Program-made: the position numbers and the translations under genes
The notes under the pieces: model-generated
The model's database searches: none
Seen by the model: only the letters and a program-made list of their open reading frames with translations
What the model was told of the DNA's origin: nothing
Assembly: GCA_022763185.1 (NCBI GenBank)
Contig: JALEGL010000014.1
Span: forward strand, 62,001-126,000
DNA: 64,000 nucleotides
Reading direction: 5' to 3'
Source of the DNA: a bacterium
Lineage (GTDB): Bacteria > Bdellovibrionota_G > JALEGL01
In this document: positions 54,936 to 64,000 of the stretch, piece after piece
Layout: the number at the start of each line of letters is the position of its first letter
Position numbering within the stretch: the stretch's first letter is position 1

Positions 54936-55694
54936 ATGAAGCAGCAACAGCATGAATTGGATCTTTTTACATTAAGACAACTTGAATACGCCGTTTATTC
55001 CAAGTACTGCCAAGTTTTGTCTGTTAGTGTGAGCAAACAGTTTGCTGAGTCTCAAACGTATAATAAGTACAGCGTTTTGTTCTCAAAATTAGGGGGTAAA
55101 CTCAAACAAGTTAATGGTTTAGAGTTTAAAAGAGGTAAAAAAGACAGAGGCCAGTTGCACGCTAAAGTAAGGTTGCGCACTTTTCATTCAAGCAAGGCTT
55201 GGATGCAGGAGTGTAAAAGTAAAGCTGGAGCTAAACGCGTTTTGCTTTTAGATCAAGTTCAAGATCCGCAAAATTTTGGTGCGATGGTAAGAACAGCAAT
55301 GTTTTTTTCCTACGATGCAGTCATGATTCCAACAAGGAATAGTGCTCCAATGACTGCTACAGTTGTTCAAGCGTCAAGCGGGGCCTTGTTCAGTTTGCCC
55401 ATTATTTGTGTCAATAACCTAAAGCGTGAGATTGATTTTTTAAAACAACAGTATTTTTTTTGTTTAGGCTTGGATGTGAGCGCAACAAAAACTTTGGAAG
55501 ACTCTAAGTTTTTAAATGAAGATCTTATTATTGTCATGGGTAATGAAGGTAAAGGGATGCGTTCATTAACCCTGAATGCATGTGATGAGGTGTATAAAGT
55601 TTCCAATCAACCTGCTTTTGAAAGTTTAAATGTAAGTGCAGCAGCAGCAATAGCCATGTATCATTTTGACCATCAGAAAAATAAACTTGGATAA
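54936..55694 (+). CDS. SpoU/TrmH-family RNA 2'-O-methyltransferase (RlmB-like)
   Basis: The 252 residues include an N-terminal substrate-binding part with reduced similarity and a SPOUT domain: LLLDQVQDPQNFGAMVRTAMFF (the Asn and Arg motif), IVMGNEGKGMRS and FESLNVSAAAAIAMYH. All three SpoU motifs are complete. It methylates ribose in rRNA or tRNA, probably 23S rRNA G2251 as RlmB. Related tRNA enzymes cannot be excluded by motifs alone. Confidence 0.88.
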   Translation: MKQQQHELDLFTLRQLEYAVYSKYCQVLSVSVSKQFAESQTYNKYSVLFSKLGGKLKQVNGLEFKRGKKDRGQLHAKVRLRTFHSSKAWMQECKSKAGAKRVLLLDQVQDPQNFGAMVRTAMFFSYDAVMIPTRNSAPMTATVVQASSGALFSLPIICVNNLKREIDFLKQQYFFCLGLDVSATKTLEDSKFLNEDLIIVMGNEGKGMRSLTLNACDEVYKVSNQPAFESLNVSAAAAIAMYHFDHQKNKLG

Positions 55695-55794
55695 AGATGA
55701 GTTCAAGTTGACGTAATGAAAAGCTTTATATAAGTAATTAATATAAAAAAGTTTTTTAAAGAAAATATATCAAATTTAAACTTTTCCTAAATGG

Positions 55795-55823
55795 TTGACA
55801 AACATAAAAAAACAAAGTACTGG
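55795..55823 (+). promoter_or_regulatory. Putative promoter of the tRNA-tuf operon
   Basis: A consensus TTGACA (55795-55800) is followed after 17 bp by TACTGG (55818-55823) and a G+C-rich discriminator (GTGCGC). The tRNA-Thr gene starts 65 bp downstream. The -10 match is weak but the discriminator is typical of stringently controlled stable-RNA promoters. Confidence 0.5.
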
Positions 55824-55887
55824 GTGCGCTTTGTTATTAGTCTTTAAAAAATGGCCGAACAAAGTTTTAGAGACTAATTTAAGCTAG

Positions 55888-55963
55888 GCTGGTGTAGCTC
55901 AACTGGTAGAGCAGCTGATTTGTAATCAGCAGGTTGCGGGTTCAAGTCCCATCACCAGCTCCA
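55888..55963 (+). tRNA. tRNA-Thr (anticodon TGT)
   Basis: A 7-bp acceptor stem (GCTGGTG with CACCAGC), D-loop GTAGCTCAACTGGTAGAGC, anticodon loop TTTGTAA giving TGT, T-arm GGTTCAAGTCC and encoded CCA (55961-55963). It decodes ACA and is the first of four tRNA genes before tuf. Confidence 0.95.
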
Positions 55964-56070
55964 CTTTGCAAAAAGTGACATAGTGAAAAAATAAAACCAG
56001 GTTTTTATTTTTTTGTGTTGGTGGATGCCATGGGTAGTAAAATTGTAAAATGTTTTACTAAAGTTTAGAT

Positions 56071-56156
56071 GGAGAGGTGGCCGAGTGGTTAAAGGCATCA
56101 GACTGTAAATCTGACGGTTAACGCCTACGTAGGTTCGAATCCTATCCTCTCCACCA
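56071..56156 (+). tRNA. tRNA-Tyr (anticodon GTA)
   Basis: An acceptor stem (GGAGAGG with CCTCTCC), anticodon loop CTGTAAA giving GTA, a long variable arm (CGGTTAACGCCTACG region) as expected for class II tRNA-Tyr, T-arm GGTTCGAATCC and encoded CCA (56154-56156). Confidence 0.95.
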
Positions 56157-56186
56157 CTATGGCTTGATAAGGAATACGCTGTGCTT

Positions 56187-56262
56187 GCGGGGATAGCTCA
56201 ATTGGTAGAGCATCAGCCTTCCAAGCTGAGGGCTGCGGGTTCGAGTCCCGTTCCCCGCTCCA
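56187..56262 (+). tRNA. tRNA-Gly (anticodon TCC)
   Basis: The acceptor GCGGGGA pairs with TCCCCGC. The anticodon loop CTTCCAA gives TCC, and T-arm GGTTCGAGTCC and encoded CCA (56260-56262) follow. It decodes GGA and GGG. Confidence 0.95.
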
Positions 56263-56293
56263 AACATTGATTTTATGATCAAAGTTTGTTATT

Positions 56294-56368
<75 letters not shown>

Positions 56369-56431
56369 GATGAAAAAAGCTTTTTAGAAAACTAAAAGGC
56401 AAAGTAAAAAACTGTAGGAGAAAGAAAGAAA

Positions 56432-57628
56432 ATGGCAAAAGAAAAATTTGAAAGAACGAAACCGCACGTTAATGTTGGTACCATCGGTCACGTTGACCAC
56501 GGTAAGACAACAACTACTGCGGCGATTACTTGTGTTTTAGCAACAAAAGGCATGGCTGACTATAAAGCTTATGATGATGTAGCTAAAGCTGATGCAAAAT
56601 CATTTAGAAGAGATGCGACAAAAATTCTTACAGTTGCTTTGTCTCACGTTGAGTATGAGTCAGAAACACGTCACTATGCGCACATTGATTGTCCTGGTCA
56701 CGCTGACTACATTAAAAACATGATCACAGGTGCTGCTCAGATGGACGGTGCTATTTTGGTTGTGAGTGCTCACACAGGTCCAATGCCTCAAACAAAAGAG
56801 CACGTACTGTTGGCTCGTCAGGTGAACGTACCTTCAATTACAGTATTTTTAAACAAGTGTGACTTGGTTGAAGACGAAGAGCTGTTAGAGTTGGTTGAAA
56901 TGGAAGTGACAGAACTTCTAGAAAAGTATGACTTTAAAGATTCCAAAATTATTCGTGGTAGTGCAACTAAAGCTATTGAAGATCCTGAAGGTGAAGGCGG
57001 AAAGTGCATTTGGGACTTGATTGCTGCTTTAGATGAGAGCATTCCTGAGCCAAAACGTGAAACTGATAAGCCTTTCTTGATGCCTGTTGAGGATATCTTC
57101 TCAATTGAAGGCCGTGGTACAGTTGTAACCGGTAAAATCGAGCGTGGTATTATTAAAGTTGGTGAAGAGATTGAAATCGTTGGCTTAAATGACACACAAA
57201 AAACCACTGTAACAGGTGTTGAGATGTTCAAAAAGCTTCTTGATGAAGGTCAAGCTGGTGATAACGTGGGTCTTTTGGTTCGTGGTATCAAGCGTGATGA
57301 GGTTGAGCGTGGACAGGTTTTATGTAAGCCCGGTTCAGTAACTCCTCACAAAAGATTTAAAGCCAGTGCTTATATTCTAAATAAAGAAGAAGGTGGTAGA
57401 CATACTCCATTCTTTAAAGGATATAGACCTCAGTTTTATTTTAGAACAACTGATGTGACCGGTGATTGTAAGCTGCCTGATAATGTTGAGATGGTTATGC
57501 CAGGTGACAACATTGAAATGGAAGTTGAGCTTATGAAGCCAGTTGCTATGGAAAAAGAAGTGCGTTTTGCTATCCGTGAAGGTGGTAAAACTGTTGGTGC
57601 CGGTGTGGTATCAGAAATTATTGAATAA
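56432..57628 (+). CDS. tuf: Elongation factor Tu with non-canonical switch I
   Basis: The 398 residues contain G1 [11 protein letters not shown] at 19-29, G3 DCPGHAD, G4 NKCD, G5 SATKA, and domains 2-3 of ordinary EF-Tu ([20 protein letters not shown]). Switch I does not match the usual APEEKERGITI: residues 50-70 read [21 protein letters not shown], about five residues longer. Thr67 probably stands for the magnesium-binding Thr. I recall RDATK-type switch I from planctomycete EF-Tu. It delivers aminoacyl-tRNA to the ribosome. A ribosome-binding GTAGGAG precedes ATG 56432. Confidence 0.97.
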   Translation: MAKEKFERTKPHVNVGTIGHVDHGKTTTTAAITCVLATKGMADYKAYDDVAKADAKSFRRDATKILTVALSHVEYESETRHYAHIDCPGHADYIKNMITGAAQMDGAILVVSAHTGPMPQTKEHVLLARQVNVPSITVFLNKCDLVEDEELLELVEMEVTELLEKYDFKDSKIIRGSATKAIEDPEGEGGKCIWDLIAALDESIPEPKRETDKPFLMPVEDIFSIEGRGTVVTGKIERGIIKVGEEIEIVGLNDTQKTTVTGVEMFKKLLDEGQAGDNVGLLVRGIKRDEVERGQVLCKPGSVTPHKRFKASAYILNKEEGGRHTPFFKGYRPQFYFRTTDVTGDCKLPDNVEMVMPGDNIEMEVELMKPVAMEKEVRFAIREGGKTVGAGVVSEIIE

Positions 57629-57649
57629 TTATTAATTGTTTGTTATATG

Positions 57650-57694
57650 CCTCCCCCAGCTCAAGAAATTGACTTGGGGAGGTATAAGCTTTTT
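57650..57694 (+). terminator. Weak hairpin between tuf and secE
   Basis: CCTCCCC (57650-57656) pairs with GGGGAGG (57676-57682) across a 19-nt loop, and five T residues follow after 7 nt (57690-57694). It is an imperfect terminator, so partial termination or attenuation between tuf and secE is likely. Confidence 0.45.
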
Positions 57695-57711
57695 AAGGGT
57701 GAGTGTTTGTC

Positions 57712-58092
57712 ATGTCGGGTGATAAAAAATGGATAAATCTTAGTTTTGTTACATTGGCTTTAATTTTAGCTTGGGTTTTAAATCAAGCGTTTTTAATGGT
57801 CGCGCGGTATGCAAAGTTACAAAATCCTGTGTTTTTAGATACTTTGCCAGCGTCTACAGTATTAGCTTTATTGGTGGCGTGTTTGGGAGTGTTTTTGTAC
57901 ACAAGGCAAGCAAAGGTGCAAAGCTTTGCCTATGAAGTTTTACAAGAGATTAAAAAGGTTATATGGCCAACCCAAAAAGTGGCTTATCTCTCAACCGTGG
58001 TGGTTTTAATTTTGGTGGTTATTTCTGCAAGTATATTGGGAGTGTTTGATTGGTTGTGTACAGGTCTAATTGGCTTGGTACTGAAAGTGTGA
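57712..58092 (+). CDS. secE: Protein translocase subunit SecE
   Basis: The protein has about 126 residues from ATG 57712 (GTG 57703 is in frame and possible). Three membrane segments (about 9-30, 47-65, 92-117) and the SecE motif EVLQEIKKVIWPTQK before the last one match the long proteobacterial form. It stabilises SecY in the translocon. NusG begins 6 nt after its stop. Confidence 0.92.
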   Translation: MSGDKKWINLSFVTLALILAWVLNQAFLMVARYAKLQNPVFLDTLPASTVLALLVACLGVFLYTRQAKVQSFAYEVLQEIKKVIWPTQKVAYLSTVVVLILVVISASILGVFDWLCTGLIGLVLKV

Positions 58093-58098
58093 TTGAGT

Positions 58099-58776
58099 AT
58101 GTTTTTTAATGAAGAACAGTCGAATGCTAGCGGCAATAACAACAGTGAAGAGTTGAACGATTCTTCTGTTGAGGTTTCTGCAGACAATGTGGAAGAAACC
58201 AAGGTCGCTGATGATGATCAGGGTCAATCAGAGGTGAAAAACCCAAGGTTTAAGTGGTATGTTGTTCATGTTTATTCAGGTTATGAACAAAGAGTAAAAG
58301 AAGGTCTTTTGGAGCGAATTAAATCTTTGTCAGCTGAAGATAATTTTGGAGAGGTTTTGATTCCAACTGAGAATGTTGTAGAGATGGTTCAGGGGCAAAA
58401 AAAATCTTCTAAAAGAAAGTTTTTTCCAGGTTATATACTGGTTGAGATGGATTTAACCGATGATATGTGGCACTTGGTAAAAGGAACACCAAAAGTTACT
58501 GGTTTTGTTGGCGGTGCGTCAAGGAAGCCAACGCCAGTGCCTGAAAAAGAAGTTTTAAGGTTAACGCAGCAAATTAGTGAAGGTGTGGTTAATCCAAAAT
58601 TAAAGATGAGCTTTGAAAAGGGTGAGAATGTTCGTGTTGTCGAGGGTCCTTTTCAAAACTTTAATGGTATAGTGGATGAAGTTAAGCCTGATAAAGGTAA
58701 ATTAAGAGTGCTTGTGAGTATTTTTGGTCGTTCAACCCCTGTTGAGCTTGACTATGCACAAGTAGAAAAAAGTTGA
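58099..58776 (+). CDS. nusG: Transcription factor NusG with acidic N-terminal extension
   Basis: The protein has about 225 residues from ATG 58099. The first 45 residues are Asn-, Glu- and Asp-rich and absent from most NusG proteins. The NGN domain ([30 protein letters not shown]) and the KOW domain ([20 protein letters not shown]) follow. It couples RNA polymerase with Rho and the ribosome. The extension looks disordered. It overlaps the upstream region of rplK by a few bases. Confidence 0.95.
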   Translation: MFFNEEQSNASGNNNSEELNDSSVEVSADNVEETKVADDDQGQSEVKNPRFKWYVVHVYSGYEQRVKEGLLERIKSLSAEDNFGEVLIPTENVVEMVQGQKKSSKRKFFPGYILVEMDLTDDMWHLVKGTPKVTGFVGGASRKPTPVPEKEVLRLTQQISEGVVNPKLKMSFEKGENVRVVEGPFQNFNGIVDEVKPDKGKLRVLVSIFGRSTPVELDYAQVEKS

Positions 58777-58784
58777 GGTATAAG

Positions 58785-59213
58785 ATGGCAGATAAAAAAG
58801 TGCAAGCATTTATCAAATTGCAGATTCCAGCTGGAAAGGCTAATCCAGCTCCTCCTGTGGGTCCGGCATTGGGTCAGCATGGGGTAAATATCATGGATTT
58901 CTGTAAAGCATTCAATGCAGATACTCAAAAAATGGGTGATGCGGTGGTGCCTGTTGTTATAACAGTTTATCAGGATAGAACTTTTTCGTATATTACAAAG
59001 ACACCTCCGGCTTCTAACTTATTAAAAAAGGCTGCTGGAATTGCTAAAGGTTCTGGAGAGCCACATAAGAATAAAGTGGGTAAGGTGACGGATGCGCAAG
59101 TTGAAGAAATTGCAAAAACCAAAATGCCAGACCTTAATGCTGCAGGCTTAGATGCAGCAAAGAAAATTGTAGCAGGAACAGCCCGTAGTATGGGTATAGA
59201 CGTGATTGGCTAG
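58785..59213 (+). CDS. rplK: 50S ribosomal protein L11
   Basis: The protein has 142 residues from ATG 58785 with GAGG 6 nt upstream. [20 protein letters not shown] and the C-terminal RNA-binding [11 protein letters not shown] match L11. It forms the GTPase-associated centre with L10 and L12. It begins 8 nt after nusG. Confidence 0.97.
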   Translation: MADKKVQAFIKLQIPAGKANPAPPVGPALGQHGVNIMDFCKAFNADTQKMGDAVVPVVITVYQDRTFSYITKTPPASNLLKKAAGIAKGSGEPHKNKVGKVTDAQVEEIAKTKMPDLNAAGLDAAKKIVAGTARSMGIDVIG

Positions 59214-59225
59214 GAGATAAATACA

Positions 59226-59921
59226 ATGGCGACAATGACAGGAAAAAGGTATGCAGCAAATAGTGAGAAAGTTGCTGCTGATAAAAAATATGCGGCTCAA
59301 GAAGCCTTTGAAACTCTAAAAAGTTTTTCTGGGCCAAAATTTGATGAGACCATTGACTTGTGTGTGCGTTTGGGTGTTGATCCAAAGCAGGCAGACCAAA
59401 TGGTTAGAGCTTCAGTGAAGTTGCCTCACGGTACAGGAAAAGATGTCAAAGTTGTGGTGATTGCTAAGGCAGATAAAGCTGAGCAAGCTAAAGCTGCAGG
59501 TGCAGACGTAGTCGGTGACCAGGATGTTTTAGATAAGATTGCTAAGGGTTGGTTTGATTTTGATAAGCTCATTGCAACACCTGACATGATGGCCGCTGTT
59601 GGTAAATTGGGTTCTGCTTTGGGTCCAAGAGGTTTGATGCCCAATCCAAAAACTGGAACAGTGACTTTTGAAGTTGAAAAAGCGGTTAAAGATATCAAAG
59701 CCGGTAAAGTTGACTTCCGTGTTGATAAGACAGGTAATATTCACACAGTGGTCGGGCGTATGTCTTTTGATGCTGAAAAGTTGACACAGAACTTATCAGC
59801 GCTTATGGAGTCTATTGTTAAGGCTAAGCCTTCTTCAGCAAAAGGTATTTACATTAAAAACATCAGTGTTTCCGGGACAATGAGTCCTTCTGTAACGCTT
59901 GACCCAGGGCAGTTTCAGTAA
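59226..59921 (+). CDS. rplA: 50S ribosomal protein L1
   Basis: The 231 residues match L1: IDLCVRLGVDPKQADQMVR, the SALGPRGLMPNPKTGTV motif, and FRVDKTGNIHTVVGRMSF. L1 forms the mobile stalk at the E site and can repress its own operon. It starts 12 nt after rplK. Confidence 0.97.
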   Translation: MATMTGKRYAANSEKVAADKKYAAQEAFETLKSFSGPKFDETIDLCVRLGVDPKQADQMVRASVKLPHGTGKDVKVVVIAKADKAEQAKAAGADVVGDQDVLDKIAKGWFDFDKLIATPDMMAAVGKLGSALGPRGLMPNPKTGTVTFEVEKAVKDIKAGKVDFRVDKTGNIHTVVGRMSFDAEKLTQNLSALMESIVKAKPSSAKGIYIKNISVSGTMSPSVTLDPGQFQ

Positions 59922-59951
59922 TTTTTAACTGGTATAAGTGGAGTATTAAGT

Positions 59952-60488
59952 ATGCCGAGTCAAAATAGAATAAAAAAACAAGAGCAAGTTGCTTTGTATA
60001 AAGAAAAGTTTTCTAAATCAAAAGCAGCAGTTTTGTCTCTGTGCACTGGAATCAGTGTTGAAGATATCACTGCATTTAGAGCAAAGCTACGCTCTGAAAA
60101 TGTAGAGTTTAAAGTTTTAAAAAATACAATTGCGTCACGAGCTATAGAAGGGACTGACCTTGAACCTTTGAAGAGTGAATTTTCAGGGCAGACGGCAGTT
60201 GCTTTTACGGAAAGTGACCCAGTTGTTTTAGCAAAAATCATTTCTGATTTTGCAAAAGAGCAAGAAACATTTTCTATTAAAGCGGGAGTCTTGGATGGAA
60301 AATTGTTGGATGCAAAAAATGTAGATGCATTGGCCAACATTCCTAGTAGGGAAGTGTTGTTGGGAAAATTGGCTGGATCACTTCAGTCACCCTATGCCGG
60401 TATGGTTTACGGTTTATCAGGTATTCTTCGGAAGTTTGTTTATGTCCTTGACGCTGTCCGAAGAGAAAAAGAAAGTAAGGGCGAGTAG
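59952..60488 (+). CDS. rplJ: 50S ribosomal protein L10
   Basis: The 178 residues match L10 with TAFRAKLRSENVEFKVLKNT near the N-terminus and a C-terminal helix for L12 dimers. The gap to rplA is only 30 nt, so the long L10 leader seen in enterobacteria is absent here. It is part of the rplKAJL-rpoB transcript. Confidence 0.95.
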   Translation: MPSQNRIKKQEQVALYKEKFSKSKAAVLSLCTGISVEDITAFRAKLRSENVEFKVLKNTIASRAIEGTDLEPLKSEFSGQTAVAFTESDPVVLAKIISDFAKEQETFSIKAGVLDGKLLDAKNVDALANIPSREVLLGKLAGSLQSPYAGMVYGLSGILRKFVYVLDAVRREKESKGE

Positions 60489-60514
60489 TCTTTTAATATA
60501 TTGGGAGAGAAAAA

Positions 60515-60901
60515 ATGGCTGAAAAAATGACAAAAGAACAGTTTGTTGAAAACGTAAAGGCAATGTCTGTTTTAGAACTTAAAGAGTTGGTAGACATATT
60601 TGAAGAAGAATTCGGTGTGTCTGCAGCGCCTGTTGCAGTTGCAGGTGGTGCAGCTCCAGCTGCTGGTGGTGAAGCCGCTGCGGCTGAAAAAACAGAGTTT
60701 AACGTAATGTTAAAAGCTGCTGGCGATAAGAAAATCCAAGTGATTAAAGTTGTAAGATCAATTACGGGTCTTGGTTTGAAAGAAGCAAAAGATTTAGTTG
60801 ATGGCGCTCCAAAAGCAATTAAAGAAAATGTTGCTAAGGAAGAAGCTGAAAAAATGAAAGCTGATCTTGAGCAAGAAGGCGCAACTGTAGAGCTTTCTTA
60901 A
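60515..60901 (+). CDS. rplL: 50S ribosomal protein L7/L12
   Basis: The 128 residues have an N-terminal dimer domain, an Ala/Gly-rich hinge ([16 protein letters not shown] at about 45-60) and a C-terminal domain [20 protein letters not shown]-like that recruits translation factors. ATG 60515 follows GGGAGAG. It ends 294 bp before rpoB, where several hairpins lie. Confidence 0.97.
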   Translation: MAEKMTKEQFVENVKAMSVLELKELVDIFEEEFGVSAAPVAVAGGAAPAAGGEAAAAEKTEFNVMLKAAGDKKIQVIKVVRSITGLGLKEAKDLVDGAPKAIKENVAKEEAEKMKADLEQEGATVELS

Positions 60902-60912
60902 TAGCGCTTAGT

Positions 60913-60960
60913 CAAACCTAAGCTTTCAGTTTGTTTGTTTAGGTTTGCGAGCAATTTTTT
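60913..60960 (+). terminator. Attenuator-like hairpin after rplL
   Basis: CAAACCTAA (60913-60921) and TTAGGTTTG (60939-60947) form a 9-bp stem with a 17-nt loop, and six T residues follow at 60955-60960. It is consistent with partial termination between rplL and rpoB. Confidence 0.6.
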
Positions 60961-60965
60961 GGAGG

Positions 60966-60990
60966 CGTAAATGAATTTAGTTCATTTACG
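60966..60990 (+). promoter_or_regulatory. Perfect 10-bp hairpin in the rplL-rpoB leader
   Basis: CGTAAATGAA (60966-60975) and TTCATTTACG (60981-60990) pair perfectly around a 5-nt loop. TTTCTTATTT follows, so it may act with the preceding hairpin as an attenuator or as an RNase III processing site. Confidence 0.5.
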
Positions 60991-61022
60991 TTTCTTATTT
61001 ATAAGATTAAGTTGTTTTTTGT

Positions 61023-61041
61023 TAACTCAGTTGTTGAGTTA
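61023..61041 (+). promoter_or_regulatory. Third small hairpin before rpoB
   Basis: TAACTCA (61023-61029) and TGAGTTA (61035-61041) form a 7-bp stem with a 5-nt loop. It is weaker and without a T-run. It belongs to the structured 294-nt leader. Confidence 0.35.
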
Positions 61042-61195
61042 CGAAAAAATTTAGTCGGTCTATGATAAAGGTATTTTAGTTTGTGCCTTTGTCTTGAAAA
61101 TAAAGTTTGGTAAGAGCCAAGCTTTGCTGCATAAAGCTCACAGTGTTGATTTTGTGTAGACGTTGAATAAAAATATATATTTTAGGAGTTTTTGG

Positions 61196-64000
61196 ATGGC
61201 CTCATTTGTAAACCACTTACATCGACCCCGTAAAAATTTTTCAAAAATTAATAAGGTTATCGATGTACCAAACCTTATTGATATTCAAAAAAGATCATAT
61301 GAGAGGTTTTTGCAAATAGGAGTTCCTGAAGACCAGAGAGAGGATATTGGTTTACAGGCTGTTTTTAAGTCGGTCTTTCCAATTAAAGATTTTAATGAAA
61401 CAGCTTCCCTTGAGTTTGTTTCTTATAAGTTAGAAGAACCAAAATATGATGTAGATGAATGCTTGCAAAGAGGTATGACTTACGCATGCCCGGTGCGAGT
61501 TGTTGTTCGTTTGGTTGTGTGGGATACATCTGAAGGAGCGCCTCCTGGAGCGATTCGAGATGTTAAAGAGCAGGAAGTATATTTTGGTGAGATTCCTCTG
61601 ATGACCGGCGACGGTACCTTTATCAATAATGGTACTGAACGTGTTGTTGTAAGTCAATTGCACCGCTCTCCAGGTGTTTTCTTTGAATCGGCTAGTGCTA
61701 CGGCAGTATCAAGAAGTAATGTGTTGTATTCAGCCAGAATGCTTCCTTATCGTGGTTCTTGGTTAGACTTTGAGTATGATCACAGAGATGTGTTGTATGT
61801 AAGGATAGACCGTCGTAGAAAAATGCCGGCAACTATTTTGTTAAGAGCATTAGGTTATTCTGAAGAGGATTTATTAAACTTCTTTTACAAGTCTGAAACC
61901 GTCAGTTTTAAAGGTAAGGATATTTTTAAGAGCGTTGTGCTTGATCTACTGCCAGGGCAAATGGCAAGCTTTGATGTTAAAGACCCCAAATCAGGTGAGG
62001 TCTTGGTTAAAGCGGGCAAGAAGTTTACAAAGTTTTCATTAAAAAGGTTAGAGCGCTCTAATATTGATGCAATAAAGATTAATGCTGAAGATATTATTGG
62101 TCGTTTTGCTGCCAAAGATGTTGTCAATAAAGACACCGGTGAGGTTATTCTGGGTGTGAATCAGGAGTTGACTGCAGAAATTTTTGATGACATTAAAACA
62201 GCTGGTATTGAATCGTTTGATTTGCTTTATATTGATGGTGTTAATGTCAATGCTGCACTAAGAAATACCTTGATGGCGGATAAAATGTCTACGCAAGATG
62301 AATCCATCTTGGAAATATATTCAAGATTGCGTCCTGGCGAGCCACCTACACTTGAAACGGCAACAGCTTATTTTGAAAGTTTATTTTTTAACCCCGATCG
62401 TTATGACTTGTCACATGTTGGCCGTTTAAAAATTAACCATAAGTTTGGCTTTGATACTGAATTGGAAACCAGAACTTTACAAAAAGAAGATATTCTTCAT
62501 TCAGTAAAGTACCTTTCTGGCTTAAAAGATGGTTTGGGCGTAACTGATGATATTGATCATCTAGGTAACAGGCGTGTGCGTACGGTAGGTGAGTTGGTTG
62601 AAATTCAGTACCGCATAGGTCTTGTCCGTATGGAAAGAGCTATAAAAGAGCGCATGAGTTTGCAAGATGTTGAGACGCTGATGCCACATGAGTTGATTAA
62701 TTCTAAACCCGTGTCTGCAGTTGTAAAAGAGTTTTTTAGTTCAAGTCAGTTGTCACAGTTTATGGATCAAACCAACCCTTTGTCTTCAACAACGCACAAA
62801 AGAAGATTGTCGGCTTTAGGACCAGGTGGTTTAACCAGAGAGAGAGCCGGTTTTGAGGTTCGTGATGTTCATACCACGCACTATGGACGTATTTGTCCTA
62901 TTGAAACACCTGAGGGACCCAATATTGGTTTGATTACCTCTTTATCAACTTTTGCAAGAGTTAATGACTATGGCTTTATTGAAACACCATACAGAAAAGT
63001 TGTTAACGGTGTTGTCACAGATGAAGTGAACTTTTATTCGGCTTTGGAAGAGGAAAAGCATATTATCGCTCAGGCCAATGCGCCCATTAATGCCAAAGGA
63101 AAGTTTACAGGTGATTTAGTTCAGTGTAGGCAAGCCGGTGAAACAATTTCTGTTGATCCAGCTGAAGTGACATTGATGGACGTTTCTCCAAACCAACTTG
63201 TTTCCGTTGCAGCGTCGCTGATTCCGTTTTTAGAGAATGATGATGCTAACCGTGCTTTGATGGGGTCAAACATGCAACGGCAAGCCGTTCCATTGCTTTC
63301 AGCTAGTGCACCAATTGTGGGTACAGGTATGGAAAGTATTGTTGCGCGTGACTCAGGTGCAGCTCTGGTTGCAGTCAATGACGGTGTTGTTGAATCTGTT
63401 GATGCTGGAAGAATTGTGATTCGTTCTAAAGCAGGTTCTAAGGTTTCTGGTCCAGAGGTTGATATTTATAACTTGGTGAAGTACCAGCGCTCCAATCAGG
63501 CGACCTGTGTTAACCAAAAACCTATCGTTAGAAAAGGTGATGAGGTTTTACGTGGTCAAGTGATTGCGGATGGTCCATCAACATCAAAAGGTGAGCTTGC
63601 GCTTGGGAAAAACGTTATTGTGGCGTTTATGCCTTGGCAAGGTTATAACTTCGAAGATTCTATCCTGCTATCAGAAAGACTCGTGACTGAAGATGTTTAT
63701 ACATCAGTACATATTGAGACTTTTGAATTGTTTGCTAGGGACACCAAGTTAGGTAAGGAAGAAGTTACTCGAGATATTCCTAATGTTGGTGAGGATGCAT
63801 TGAGAGATCTAGATGACTCAGGTGTTGTTCGTATTGGTGCAGAAGTTTCTTCTGGTGATATTTTGGTGGGTAAAGTGACACCAAAAGGAGAAACACAGCT
63901 TTCTCCAGAAGAAAAACTGTTAAGGGCAATTTTTGGCGATAAAGCGGGTGATGTTAAAGATACATCGCTTAGAATGCCACCAGGAGCTAAAGGAACAGTT
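61196..64000 (+). CDS. rpoB: RNA polymerase beta subunit (partial at right edge)
   Basis: ATG 61196 follows TTTAGGAG, and 935 codons are open to the window end. The start [18 protein letters not shown] is that of a beta subunit. Later parts include the lobe regions, the rifampicin pocket ([20 protein letters not shown] near residue 521) and [18 protein letters not shown]-like sequence, and the sequence breaks off at GAKGTV. The rifampicin-pocket Asp, His and Ser positions look wild-type. The rest, with rpoC, lies beyond the right edge. Confidence 0.97.
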   Translation, partial: MASFVNHLHRPRKNFSKINKVIDVPNLIDIQKRSYERFLQIGVPEDQREDIGLQAVFKSVFPIKDFNETASLEFVSYKLEEPKYDVDECLQRGMTYACPVRVVVRLVVWDTSEGAPPGAIRDVKEQEVYFGEIPLMTGDGTFINNGTERVVVSQLHRSPGVFFESASATAVSRSNVLYSARMLPYRGSWLDFEYDHRDVLYVRIDRRRKMPATILLRALGYSEEDLLNFFYKSETVSFKGKDIFKSVVLDLLPGQMASFDVKDPKSGEVLVKAGKKFTKFSLKRLERSNIDAIKINAEDIIGRFAAKDVVNKDTGEVILGVNQELTAEIFDDIKTAGIESFDLLYIDGVNVNAALRNTLMADKMSTQDESILEIYSRLRPGEPPTLETATAYFESLFFNPDRYDLSHVGRLKINHKFGFDTELETRTLQKEDILHSVKYLSGLKDGLGVTDDIDHLGNRRVRTVGELVEIQYRIGLVRMERAIKERMSLQDVETLMPHELINSKPVSAVVKEFFSSSQLSQFMDQTNPLSSTTHKRRLSALGPGGLTRERAGFEVRDVHTTHYGRICPIETPEGPNIGLITSLSTFARVNDYGFIETPYRKVVNGVVTDEVNFYSALEEEKHIIAQANAPINAKGKFTGDLVQCRQAGETISVDPAEVTLMDVSPNQLVSVAASLIPFLENDDANRALMGSNMQRQAVPLLSASAPIVGTGMESIVARDSGAALVAVNDGVVESVDAGRIVIRSKAGSKVSGPEVDIYNLVKYQRSNQATCVNQKPIVRKGDEVLRGQVIADGPSTSKGELALGKNVIVAFMPWQGYNFEDSILLSERLVTEDVYTSVHIETFELFARDTKLGKEEVTRDIPNVGEDALRDLDDSGVVRIGAEVSSGDILVGKVTPKGETQLSPEEKLLRAIFGDKAGDVKDTSLRMPPGAKGTV

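Noticed and set aside
59922-59951. L10-type autoregulatory leader before rplJ
   Set aside because: The gap to rplA is only 30 nt, too short for the known L10 leader structure.

Overview
The window is AT-rich chromosomal DNA of a Gram-negative bacterium. Periplasmic and lipoprotein signals, a type IV pilin, a KirBac-type channel, HemQ, and the order tRNA-Thr/Tyr/Gly/Thr - tuf - secE - nusG - rplKAJL - rpoB fit a proteobacterium-like or Bdellovibrionota-like organism. I cannot name the taxon. EF-Tu carries an unusual switch I that I associate from memory with Planctomycetes, so the phylum should be tested and not assumed. I see no transposase, integrase, CRISPR array or rRNA gene.

Region 1 (1-15,300) is accessory and the most AT-rich part. 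Two convergent gene sets meet near 7,300. The plus-strand set has the end of an alpha-oxoamine-synthase-type PLP enzyme, a circularly permuted ATP-grasp-like protein, an MFS transporter, a GNAT-like protein, an orphan family-5 solute-binding protein and a hybrid histidine kinase with two receivers. The minus-strand set is two ATP-grasp ligases, an MFS exporter, a class I/II aminotransferase, a Rossmann dehydrogenase, an alanine-racemase-like protein lacking the expected catalytic tyrosine, and a NagD-like HAD phosphatase. Together they look like a small peptide or amino-acid-derived natural-product locus (bacilysin-like logic), and I recognise no described cluster. This is the best candidate for a new system.

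Region 2 (15,300-22,600) holds fmdB-groES-groEL with a clear terminator, then a GT2 glycosyltransferase, a pilin, a GT-C-like membrane protein and a cupin.

Region 3 (22,590-30,400) is a divergent redox and light-stress island around a GbsR/MarR regulator with a palindromic operator. Leftward lie a DCC protein, an ArsA-like ATPase, a small acidic-tailed protein, glutathione peroxidase and an SDR-SRPBCC fusion. Rightward lie DUF2256/DUF3253, a photolyase-type FAD domain, a PNPOx-like protein, an FAD oxidoreductase and a TIGR03643 protein. Homologues of several of these co-occur in proteobacterial singlet-oxygen or light responses.

Region 4 (30,400-55,700) is mostly housekeeping: gpsA, recN, a PP2C phosphatase, an M23 peptidase, secA, hemQ, dienelactone hydrolase, KirBac, typA, a SulP transporter, LysM/BON, smpB, DUF502, purM, infA with a TTG start, a SPOR protein and a SpoU methyltransferase. 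Several lineage-specific secreted or low-complexity proteins and one apparently frameshifted small gene are interspersed.

Region 5 (55,800-64,000) is the tRNA-tuf-secE-nusG-rplKAJL-rpoB translation/transcription block. It has stacked hairpins between rplL and rpoB, and rpoB runs off the right edge.
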